Of a stretch of 6,527 bases of DNA, positions 1 to 5,494 are shown piece by piece. The notes under the pieces were generated by a model. That model did no database searches, was not told where the DNA came from, and worked only from the letters and a program-made list of their open reading frames with translations. Both the position numbers and the translations under genes were made by a program. The stretch is taken from NCBI GenBank assembly GCA_012517645.1, contig JAAYUR010000145.1, forward strand, positions 1-6,527. Direction: 5' to 3'. Each line of letters begins with the position of its first letter. Position 1 is the first letter of the stretch. The stretch comes from Treponema sp. (lineage in GTDB: Bacteria > Spirochaetota > Spirochaetia > Treponematales > UBA12059).

Positions 1-472
1 CCGGGTCCCTCCAATCCAGGTTGAAGAAATACCGGTGGAATCCGTCCCGGTCGTTGTCGCTCTGCCGGGCCAGCTGCTCGGCGTGGCGCTCGTCGCAGTT
101 GTAGAACTTCTTGATCCTCTCGATCCGTATCGGCATCGGCGACGTGAGCCGTACGGCTATGACGCCGGGCACCCCGGCAAAGATTCCCATACCCCCTCGG
201 CCGACCAGGATGCAGTCCCCGATCTGGGCTTCCTCATAGAGCACGGTCTTTAGGAAGTGCAGGTAGTCGTCCCGGCCCCTGCTCAAGGAAGCCCAGAACC
301 CCGGCTTTTTCTCGTCGAATCGCTGGATTTCCTGGGCCGCTATACCGTATTCGGAAAGCTTCTTCTCCACGTAGGCCTTGTCCAGGTAGCGGTAACCCGT
401 AAGGTCCGCCAGTTCGTGGGCGGTCTCTTCGCCCAGGGACGCGAGTTCCCGGGCTATGCAAATCACGGCCAT
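1..472 (-). CDS. Cytidylate-kinase-like family protein, N-terminal part (C-terminus beyond left edge)
   Basis: Seen: an open frame reading leftward from an ATG at 472 gives 157 residues, starting MAVICIAREL and still open at the window edge. The start follows a strong Shine-Dalgarno (GGGAGG, 477-482). Residues 28-32 (RYLDK) fit the YYDKE-type element of the family, residues 91-94 (GRGG) and 102-109 (PGVIAVRL) match its central strand, and residues 114-127 (PIRIERIKKFYNCD) with the following Arg/Asp-rich stretch resemble its lid region; DWRDP closes the visible part. Known: this family (Pfam Cytidylate_kin_2) is related to CMP kinase, and its members are generally uncharacterised nucleoside-monophosphate-kinase-like cytosolic proteins. 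Odd: where relatives have a GSGGRE-type phosphate loop, residues 8-18 read REL-ASLG-EET with no Lys or Arg at the phosphate-binding position, so catalysis is doubtful. Divergent from the transporter gene and served by its own promoter. Family assignment is fairly sure; function is not. Confidence 0.85.
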   Translation of the reverse strand, partial: MAVICIARELASLGEETAHELADLTGYRYLDKAYVEKKLSEYGIAAQEIQRFDEKKPGFWASLSRGRDDYLHFLKTVLYEEAQIGDCILVGRGGMGIFAGVPGVIAVRLTSPMPIRIERIKKFYNCDERHAEQLARQSDNDRDGFHRYFFNLDWRDP

Positions 473-482
473 GTCTCCTCCC
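473..482 (-). promoter_or_regulatory. Ribosome binding site of the cytidylate-kinase-like gene
   Basis: On the minus strand GGGAGG (477-482) stands 4 nt before the ATG at 470-472. This is the best Shine-Dalgarno in the window and decides this start, which also matches the N-terminus expected for the family. Confidence 0.75.
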
Positions 483-533
483 TTCCGAACCCAAGTCCGG
501 TCCGGTGTTGACCTCCGATGATCTCTTAAGTAA

Positions 534-562
534 AACATAGGTCCTCCCGGGCGGGAAGTCAA
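534..562 (-). promoter_or_regulatory. Sigma-70-type promoter for the cytidylate-kinase-like gene
   Basis: Read on the minus strand, TTGACT (557-562, five of six matches to TTGACA) is followed by exactly 17 nt and TATGTT (534-539, four of six matches to TATAAT). Transcription would begin near position 527, giving a leader of about 55 nt before the ATG at 472. The -35 box lies wholly in the 8-nt loop of the perfect inverted repeat at 546-573, so a protein bound to the palindrome, or cruciform formation, could affect its use. Inferred from consensus and spacing only. Confidence 0.6.
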
Positions 563-573
563 ACCCGCCCGGG
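546..573. repeat. Perfect 10-bp GC-only inverted repeat between divergent genes
   Basis: The arms CCCGGGCGGG (546-555) and CCCGCCCGGG (564-573) are perfectly complementary around an 8-nt centre, AAGTCAAA. It cannot terminate either neighbouring gene, because both read away from it, and no T-run follows on either strand. It overlaps the -35 of the leftward promoter, so an operator or a scattered intergenic repeat is plausible. The inner arm CCGGGCGG/CCGCCCGG recurs at 1530-1551. Confidence 0.7.
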
Positions 574-598
574 GACTATCCACGGTCCAGAGTCCCGG

Positions 599-606
599 TA
601 TAGGAT
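599..606 (+). promoter_or_regulatory. Possible -10 box just before the transporter ATG
   Basis: TATAGGAT ends 9 nt before the ATG at 616. A start site 6-8 nt beyond the hexamer would fall within a few bases of the ATG, implying a leaderless or nearly leaderless mRNA. No convincing -35 is seen at the proper distance. The same motif, TATAGTAT, stands before the next gene. The AGGA inside it (602-605) could instead be a weak, distant Shine-Dalgarno with a 10-nt gap. Confidence 0.35.
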
Positions 607-615
607 CACCCCATC

Positions 616-1518
616 ATGCAAAGGATCGGAGAACTCGCGGCCTTCGGGACGGCGATCTGTTGGACCGTCTCGGCGGTCTTCTTCGAGACCGCCTCCCGGC
701 GTATCGGCACTCTTGCGGTCAATTTTTTCAAGCTTGTGGGCGCCATCGTTCTTCTGTCCGGAACGGCCTGGCTCCTGCGGGGCCTGCCCTTCCCCTCGGA
801 CGCTCCGGGCTCGGCCTGGCTGTGGCTGTCCGCGTCGGGACTTGTGGGGTTCGTCGTCGCGGATATTTTCCTGTTCAACGCCTATGTGATGATCGGGTCC
901 CGGACGACCATGCTGTTCCTGGCCCTTTCGCCACCCACCACGGCCTTGTTCAGCTTTCTGGCCGTCCGGGAGCTCATGCCGCCCCGGGGCCTTCTGGGCA
1001 TGGCCCTGGTCTGCGCCGGCATCGCGGCCGCGGTGCTGGGACGGAGCCGGGATTCCCGGGAAGAACCGGCCCGCGATCGAGATCGGCGCCGCTTGGGATA
1101 CCTCTTCGCATTTCTGGCCTCGGTGGGACAGTCCGCGGGGATGATCCTGACCAAGCTGGGGTCCGCCGGGTACGATACGGTAGCGGCCACCCAGATCCGG
1201 GTCCTGGCCGGCATGGTCGGCTTTGCCGTCGTGGCCCTTGTCTCGGGCAAGGGGCGAAAGGTCTTCGCGGAGGCCCCCCGGGAGGGGGTCGGTATCCGGA
1301 ATACCCTGGCGGGAGCGGTCTTCGGGCCCTTCCTGGGCGTGACCCTCTCGGTCTTCGCCTTGAACCATACCCAGGCGGGAACCGTGTCCACCCTGATCGG
1401 CCTGGCCCCGATCCTCATCATCTTACCTTCCGTCGTCTTCCTCAAGCAGAAGGTGAGCCTCTGGGAGGTCCTGGGGGCCTGCGCGGCGGTCGGAGGGACC
1501 GTGGTCTTCTTCCTGTAG
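616..1518 (+). CDS. EamA/DMT-superfamily membrane transporter
   Basis: A 300-residue, strongly hydrophobic protein with about ten membrane helices arranged as two EamA repeats. By eye the helices lie near residues 7-24, 34-53, 69-88, 95-116, 122-142, 160-180, 192-210, 230-249, 256-276 and 281-300. A charged loop at about 143-159 (RSRDSREEPARDRDRRR) separates the halves. Each half has the family's pattern of a Pro-containing helix followed by a short charged turn: LSPPTTALFSFLAVREL at 104-120 and APILIILPSVVFLKQKVSL at 264-282. Length and layout are typical of ten-helix drug/metabolite exporters of the inner membrane. The substrate cannot be read from sequence; relatives export amino acids, metabolites or drugs. 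The start fits the first helix, but there is no clear Shine-Dalgarno. The nuclease gene follows after 57 bp on the same strand, behind what looks like its own promoter, so a shared operon is uncertain. Confidence 0.92.
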   Translation: MQRIGELAAFGTAICWTVSAVFFETASRRIGTLAVNFFKLVGAIVLLSGTAWLLRGLPFPSDAPGSAWLWLSASGLVGFVVADIFLFNAYVMIGSRTTMLFLALSPPTTALFSFLAVRELMPPRGLLGMALVCAGIAAAVLGRSRDSREEPARDRDRRRLGYLFAFLASVGQSAGMILTKLGSAGYDTVAATQIRVLAGMVGFAVVALVSGKGRKVFAEAPREGVGIRNTLAGAVFGPFLGVTLSVFALNHTQAGTVSTLIGLAPILIILPSVVFLKQKVSLWEVLGACAAVGGTVVFFL

Positions 1519-1529
1519 TCCTGTAGGTC

Positions 1530-1551
1530 CCGGGCGGCCCTTCCCGCCCGG
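1530..1551. repeat. GC-rich inverted repeat after the transporter gene
   Basis: Perfect 8-bp arms CCGGGCGG (1530-1537) and CCGCCCGG (1544-1551) surround CCCTTC. It lies 12 nt past the transporter stop, so it could be that gene's transcript-end hairpin, but no T-run follows and intrinsic termination would be weak. The arms are identical to the inner arms of the palindrome at 546-573, and both are preceded by TAGGTCC. The centre spacing differs (6 versus 10 nt). Confidence 0.6.
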
Positions 1552-1563
1552 ATCCCTCCGGTC

Positions 1564-1571
1564 TATAGTAT
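1564..1571 (+). promoter_or_regulatory. Possible -10 box just before the nuclease ATG
   Basis: TATAGTAT contains TATAGT (five of six matches to TATAAT) at 1564-1569 and ends 4 nt before the ATG at 1576. A start site 7 nt past the hexamer would fall on the ATG itself. There is no Shine-Dalgarno between it and the ATG. The only -35-like stretch at 17-nt spacing is TTCCCG (1541-1546, weak), inside the inverted repeat. Leaderless transcription is inferred, not shown. Confidence 0.4.
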
Positions 1572-1575
1572 CCTC

Positions 1576-2988
1576 ATGGCGATCACCTTTTACTCCGAGG
1601 GAGCCGCGGGGGAAGTAACCGGCTCCAAACATGTGTTGGATGTGGACGGACGGCGCTTCCTGGTCGACTGCGGAGCCTTCCAAGGGAAACGCGAGGTCGC
1701 GGAACGGAAGAACAAGGCCCTGGTGCCCGATCCGGCGGGTCTGGAGGCGGTCTTCCTGACCCACGCCCACTACGACCATTCCGGGATGCTGCCCCTGCTT
1801 TCCAAGAGGGGCTTTCGAGGGAACATCCTCGCCACCCCCGCGACCCGGGATCTGGCGGGGATCATCATGATGGACTCCGCCCGTATCCAGGCCCGGGACG
1901 CGGAGTACCTGGCCAAACAGGCGGCCAAGCGGGGCGAGCCGTTCACCTGGAAGCCCCTGTACGACGAACAGGACGTCGTGGCGGCGATGGGACAGTTCGT
2001 CACCGTCTCCTACGGACGACCCCTTTCCGCGGGGGACGGGATCCGGATCGAGTTCTTCGACGCGGGGCACATCCTGGGATCCTCCATGATCGTGGCGGAG
2101 GTCAAGGACTCAGGGGGGCGTTCGACCTCCATCGCCTTCACCGGGGATCTGGGGCGCAAGGGCAAGCCCATCATCCGGGATCCGGAACGGATACCCCCGG
2201 TGGAGTGGATGGTGCTGGAGGCGACCTACGGGGACCGGCTCCACGAGTCCCAGGACGACGCCGTGGAGAAGCTGGGTCGGGTGGTCCGAGAGACCGCCGA
2301 GAAGGGCGGCAAGATCGTCATCCCCGCCTTCGCCATAGAGCGGACCCAGGAGCTGGTCTACTACCTCAACCTCCTTTCGGACCGCAAGGCCATCCCGGAC
2401 ATCCCCATCTGGGTCGACTCGCCCATGGCCTTGAACGCCACGACCATCTTCCAGGTCCACCCGGAGTGCTATGACCGGGAGACCCACGAGGCCTTCCTGA
2501 AGCACCACAAGAATCCCTTCGGGTTCAACAACCTCCGGTTCGCGTCCTCCGTGGAGGAGTCCAAGGCCCTGAACGACCTCAAAGGCCCGGCCATCATCGT
2601 GAGCGCCGACGGCATGTGCGAAGCGGGCCGAATTCAGCATCATCTCCTGCATACCGTGGAGGACCCGGCCAACACGATCCTGATCGTGGGCTACATGGCC
2701 GCGGACACCCTGGGCCGCCGGATCAAGGAGCGGGTACCGGAGGTTCGTATCCACGGGAACATCCTCAAGCTCCGGGCCCGGGTGGAGGAGATCAACGCCT
2801 TCAGCGCCCATGCGGACTATGAGGAGACCTGGGATTGGCTGTCCGGTCTCGACCTATCCCGGCTCAAGGGGATCTTCCTGGTCCACGGCGAGACGGAGAG
2901 CCTGGCCGCGATGTCCTCCTTCCTTGGCGGGAAGGGTATCCGGGACGTCCGGATCGTGAAGTACGGGGACCGCCACGAGCTCGTCTGA
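1576..2988 (+). CDS. Beta-CASP metallo-beta-lactamase RNA nuclease (CPSF/RNase J-like)
   Basis: A 470-residue predicted cytosolic Zn-dependent RNA nuclease. Seen: an MBL fold with D31 (LVDCGAFQG), the HAHYDH signature at residues 63-68, H165 (DAGHILGSS) and D191 (FTGDLGR). The beta-CASP domain (about 210-350) holds E215 (LEATYGD) and the SADGMCEAGRI element at 343-353. The C-terminal RMMBL region (about 370-440) carries FSAHADY with H412, and VHGE with H437. All expected metal and catalytic residues are present, so the enzyme looks active. Known: such proteins are 3'-end-processing-factor-like endo- or exonucleases; bacterial members are mostly untested, and the precise RNA target cannot be told. 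At about 450-470 residues the length is normal for the short form, which lacks the KH domains of archaeal versions. The start MAITFYSEGAAGEVTGS aligns with the usual family start although no Shine-Dalgarno precedes it. nagA follows 82 bp on. Confidence 0.93.
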   Translation: MAITFYSEGAAGEVTGSKHVLDVDGRRFLVDCGAFQGKREVAERKNKALVPDPAGLEAVFLTHAHYDHSGMLPLLSKRGFRGNILATPATRDLAGIIMMDSARIQARDAEYLAKQAAKRGEPFTWKPLYDEQDVVAAMGQFVTVSYGRPLSAGDGIRIEFFDAGHILGSSMIVAEVKDSGGRSTSIAFTGDLGRKGKPIIRDPERIPPVEWMVLEATYGDRLHESQDDAVEKLGRVVRETAEKGGKIVIPAFAIERTQELVYYLNLLSDRKAIPDIPIWVDSPMALNATTIFQVHPECYDRETHEAFLKHHKNPFGFNNLRFASSVEESKALNDLKGPAIIVSADGMCEAGRIQHHLLHTVEDPANTILIVGYMAADTLGRRIKERVPEVRIHGNILKLRARVEEINAFSAHADYEETWDWLSGLDLSRLKGIFLVHGETESLAAMSSFLGGKGIRDVRIVKYGDRHELV

Positions 2989-3070
2989 GCCGGGACCCGC
3001 GGAACCGGGGACCTCGGAGGCCGTCGCGGCGGGCCCCGCCGGGCCGCCCATCCTGTTTCGGAACGGAACG

Positions 3071-4210
3071 GTGCTCACGGGCTTCGCGGCCATGGAGAAC
3101 TGCGACCTTTTGCTGGAGGACGGACGGGTGGCGGACGTCTTCGGGGAGCGTCGCCTGGCCGCCCGGGCTCTCGGCCCGGAGGTCCGGGTCCGGGACGCCT
3201 CGGGCTGCTATATCGCCCCGGGTTTCACGGATACCCATATCCACGGCATCGGGGGCCACGGCACCGAGGAGGGGGATCCCCGGGAGATAGAGGCGATGTC
3301 CCGGGCCCTGCCCCGGTACGGGGTGACCTCCTTCTGCCCGACCTTGTACCCCGCACCCCGGGCCGAACTCGTGGAGCGGGTCCGTCGGGCGGCCTCGGCC
3401 CGGACTCCCCGGGACGGGGCGCGGATCCTGGGGCTCCACCTGGAGGGCCCCTTCATCTCCCCCGAGCGCCTGGGTGTCCAGAAGCCCGAGTCGGCCAGCC
3501 CGGTCGACCTGGACTTCCTGGAGGAACTCTGGGAGGCCTCGGGGGGTCGCATCCTCCTCATGACCGTGGCCCCGGAGCTCAAGGGAATGCGGGAACTGGC
3601 CCTGTCCTGCGCCAAGAAGGGCATCGTACTTTCCGCGGGGCACACGAACGCCACCTACGAGAACATGGTGGAGGGGATGCAGGCGGGGATCCTCCACGCG
3701 ACCCACCTGTTCAACGGCATGAGCCAGATGCACCACCGGAACCCCAACGCCGTCGGGGCGGTCCTGATCCATCCGGAGATCTCCTGCGAGATCGTTGCGG
3801 ACGGCCGTCACGTGCATCCGGATCTGGTCCGCCTGGTGGTCCGGGACAAGCCCCTGGACCGCATCGTCCTGGTCACGGACTCCCTGCGGCCCACGAAACA
3901 GGGGGAGGGGCCGCTGTTCGCGAACAACCAGGAGGTCGAGCCGGCGGACGGGGTCTTCCGCCGGAAATCGGACGGGGTCATCGCGGGCTCTTGCCTGACC
4001 ATGATCGAGGGGGTTCGGAACTTGTTCTCCTGGGGGATTCCTGTGGCGGATGCGGTCCGCATGGCGGCCGGAAACCCCGCCCGGGTCCTGCGCCGGGACC
4101 GCCTCGGGGCCCTGGTGCCCGGATACGAGGGGGACGTGGTCGTCTTCGACCGGGAGTTCCGGGTCCGGGCCGCGGCGGTCCGGGGGCGGCTCGTGGTGGA
4201 CGATCTCTAG
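3071..4210 (+). CDS. nagA: N-acetylglucosamine-6-phosphate deacetylase
   Basis: An amidohydrolase-superfamily enzyme that removes acetate from GlcNAc-6-phosphate to give glucosamine-6-phosphate, the first committed step of amino-sugar use and cell-wall recycling; cytosolic. Counting from the GTG at 3071 (379 residues): the HxH metal pair H57/H59 in DTHIHGIGGHGTEEG, E125 in LHLEGPFIS, H191 in SAGHTNATYE, H212 in HATHLFNGM, H249 in ADGRHVHP and the catalytic D270 in LVTDS. GYEGDVVVFD near the C-terminus closes the small beta domain. The full active-site set is intact. Odd: the start is uncertain. The frame remains open upstream from 2960, and residues just before the GTG read PILFRNGT, which continues directly into VLTG and aligns with the usual N-terminal strand (E. 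coli begins MYALTQGRIFTG). No ATG, GTG or TTG occurs there in any frame; CTG at 3053 or ATC at 3050 would give about 385-386 residues. GTG is kept here as the first conventional codon. Confidence 0.93.
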   Translation: MLTGFAAMENCDLLLEDGRVADVFGERRLAARALGPEVRVRDASGCYIAPGFTDTHIHGIGGHGTEEGDPREIEAMSRALPRYGVTSFCPTLYPAPRAELVERVRRAASARTPRDGARILGLHLEGPFISPERLGVQKPESASPVDLDFLEELWEASGGRILLMTVAPELKGMRELALSCAKKGIVLSAGHTNATYENMVEGMQAGILHATHLFNGMSQMHHRNPNAVGAVLIHPEISCEIVADGRHVHPDLVRLVVRDKPLDRIVLVTDSLRPTKQGEGPLFANNQEVEPADGVFRRKSDGVIAGSCLTMIEGVRNLFSWGIPVADAVRMAAGNPARVLRRDRLGALVPGYEGDVVVFDREFRVRAAAVRGRLVVDDL

Positions 4211-4225
4211 GGGCCTGTCGGGTTC

Positions 4226-5494
4226 CTACCGGAAGAGGTCCTCCATCCGGGGATCGATGGTCTCGCACCGGCTCGGGGCGTCCAGCAGGGCCGAGAGGGC
4301 GGGGGGAACCGGGACGGGCCTGCCGATCAGGGGTTCCACGACGGTTTCGAACTTGGCGGGGTGGGCCGTGGCCACCACGATGGCGGGGGCTTCCGGGATG
4401 CGCCGCTCCCGCAGGTATTCCGCGCAGGCGGTGTGGGGACAGAGCACGAGGCCGGAACCCTCGAACACCCGCCGGATGGTATCCCGGATCTCCCCGTCCG
4501 TCACGCTCCGGGCCGAGACCTCGCGCTCCAGGGTTTCCCGGTCGGGGAAGAGGAAGCGCAGACGCTCCAGGTTGCTCGGGTCCCCCACATCCATGGCGTT
4601 GGCCAAGGTCCGGACGCTGGGCCGCGGGCGGTAGATCCCCTCGGTCAGGAAGTCCGGAAGGACGCGGTTGGCGTTGACCGCCAGGGCGATCCGGGCGATC
4701 GGGGCTCCCATGGCCTTGGCCCAGTAGGCGCCCACCGCGTTCCCCACGTTCCCGCTCGGGATGACCATCACGGGCCGCTCCCCGGTTTCCCGCAGGAAGA
4801 GGACCGAAGCGTGGACATAGTAGACGGTCTGGGGTAAAAGCCTCCCCAGGTTGATGCTGTTGGCCGAGCTAAGCCGGAAGCGCCCGGCCAGGTCCGGGGA
4901 GCGGAAGGCCTCCTTGACCATGCGCTGACAGTCGTCGAAGGTCCCCCGCACGGCGTAGGATGTCACGTTGCCGCCCCAGCAGGTGAGCTGCTTTCTCTGC
5001 CGTTCCGACACGCCGTCCTGGGGGAAGAGGACCCGGACGGAGATCCCGGACCGGCCGTGGAACGCCGCGGCTACGGCGCCCCCGGTGTCCCCGGAGGTGG
5101 CCACCAGGATGGTCAGGGGACGGGGTTCTCCCGCCTCCCGCCGCTCCAGGGCCCGGGCAAGGAAGCGGGCTCCGAAGTCCTTGAAGGCCGCGGTGGGACC
5201 GTGGAAGAGCTCCAGGATCCGGACCTTTCCCGAGAGCGGGGCCAGGGGTACCGGGAAGTCGAAGGCATCCCGGCATATCCCCGGCACATCGGGCTCCAGC
5301 TCGTCGCCTCGGAAGAAGGGGGCCAGGACCTCCCGGGCCCGCTCGGGGTAGGGGAGGTCCGGGTCCAGGGCCGCGGGGGAGAGGAGCGGCAGGGTCTGCG
5401 GGACGAAGAGGCCTCCGTCCGGGGCCAGCCCCTCCCGCAGGGCCTCGGAGGCTGTTCGGGGCTCGCAGCCCCCCCGGGTGCTTATGAACCTCAT
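4226..5494 (-). CDS. thrC: Threonine synthase
   Basis: A PLP enzyme that converts O-phospho-L-homoserine and water to L-threonine and phosphate, the last step of threonine synthesis in the cytosol. The 422 residues match the form with an N-terminal domain opening MRFISTRGG and containing GLAPDGGLFVP (22-32). The PLP lysine is K105 in HGPTAAFKDFGARF. SGDTGGAVA (134-142), SANSINLGRLLPQ (210-222) and the phosphate-binding loop SGNVGNAVG (247-255) are all present. HTACAEYL (354-361) and TAHPAKF (376-382) end the catalytic domain. It is full length with no missing active residues. The ATG at 5494 overlaps the thrB stop as ATGA, so translation is probably coupled to thrB. A GGGGTG stretch (5500-5505) inside the thrB end sits 5 nt before the start. 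The 3' end faces nagA across only 15 bp. Confidence 0.96.
   Translation of the reverse strand: MRFISTRGGCEPRTASEALREGLAPDGGLFVPQTLPLLSPAALDPDLPYPERAREVLAPFFRGDELEPDVPGICRDAFDFPVPLAPLSGKVRILELFHGPTAAFKDFGARFLARALERREAGEPRPLTILVATSGDTGGAVAAAFHGRSGISVRVLFPQDGVSERQRKQLTCWGGNVTSYAVRGTFDDCQRMVKEAFRSPDLAGRFRLSSANSINLGRLLPQTVYYVHASVLFLRETGERPVMVIPSGNVGNAVGAYWAKAMGAPIARIALAVNANRVLPDFLTEGIYRPRPSVRTLANAMDVGDPSNLERLRFLFPDRETLEREVSARSVTDGEIRDTIRRVFEGSGLVLCPHTACAEYLRERRIPEAPAIVVATAHPAKFETVVEPLIGRPVPVPPALSALLDAPSRCETIDPRMEDLFR

Noticed and set aside
234..494. An 86-residue minus-strand frame over the cytidylate-kinase-like gene
   Set aside because: It is in a different frame from the family match and has no similarity to any domain; the true protein reads from the ATG at 472.
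559..1368. A 269-residue minus-strand open frame opposite the transporter gene
   Set aside because: Its product is rich in Gly, Arg, Pro, Asp and Gln with no recognisable domain, and it lies fully antisense to a gene with clear membrane helices. Such frames are common in GC-rich DNA.
1530..1551. A classic Rho-independent terminator for the transporter gene
   Set aside because: The stem is good but is followed by GATCCCTCC, not a T-run, so it was listed only as an inverted repeat with a possible end-of-transcript role.
2110..2811. A 233-residue minus-strand open frame opposite the nuclease gene
   Set aside because: It is Val/Gly/His/Asp-rich with no motif, and the sense strand shows an intact catalytic nuclease.
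2950..3100. A programmed frameshift producing a nuclease-NagA fusion as the main product
   Set aside because: The nuclease ends with a normal-looking C-terminus and the slip site is not a known heptamer. The open frame between the genes is only about 37 codons, which is unremarkable at this GC content.
2864..3817. A 317-residue minus-strand open frame opposite the nuclease end and nagA
   Set aside because: It has no recognisable fold, a low-complexity RGP-rich composition and spans two real genes on the other strand; a composition artefact.
3991..4677. A 228-residue plus-strand frame bridging the nagA end and thrC
   Set aside because: It is extremely Gly/Arg/Pro-rich and overlaps two well-supported genes; a shadow of codon bias.
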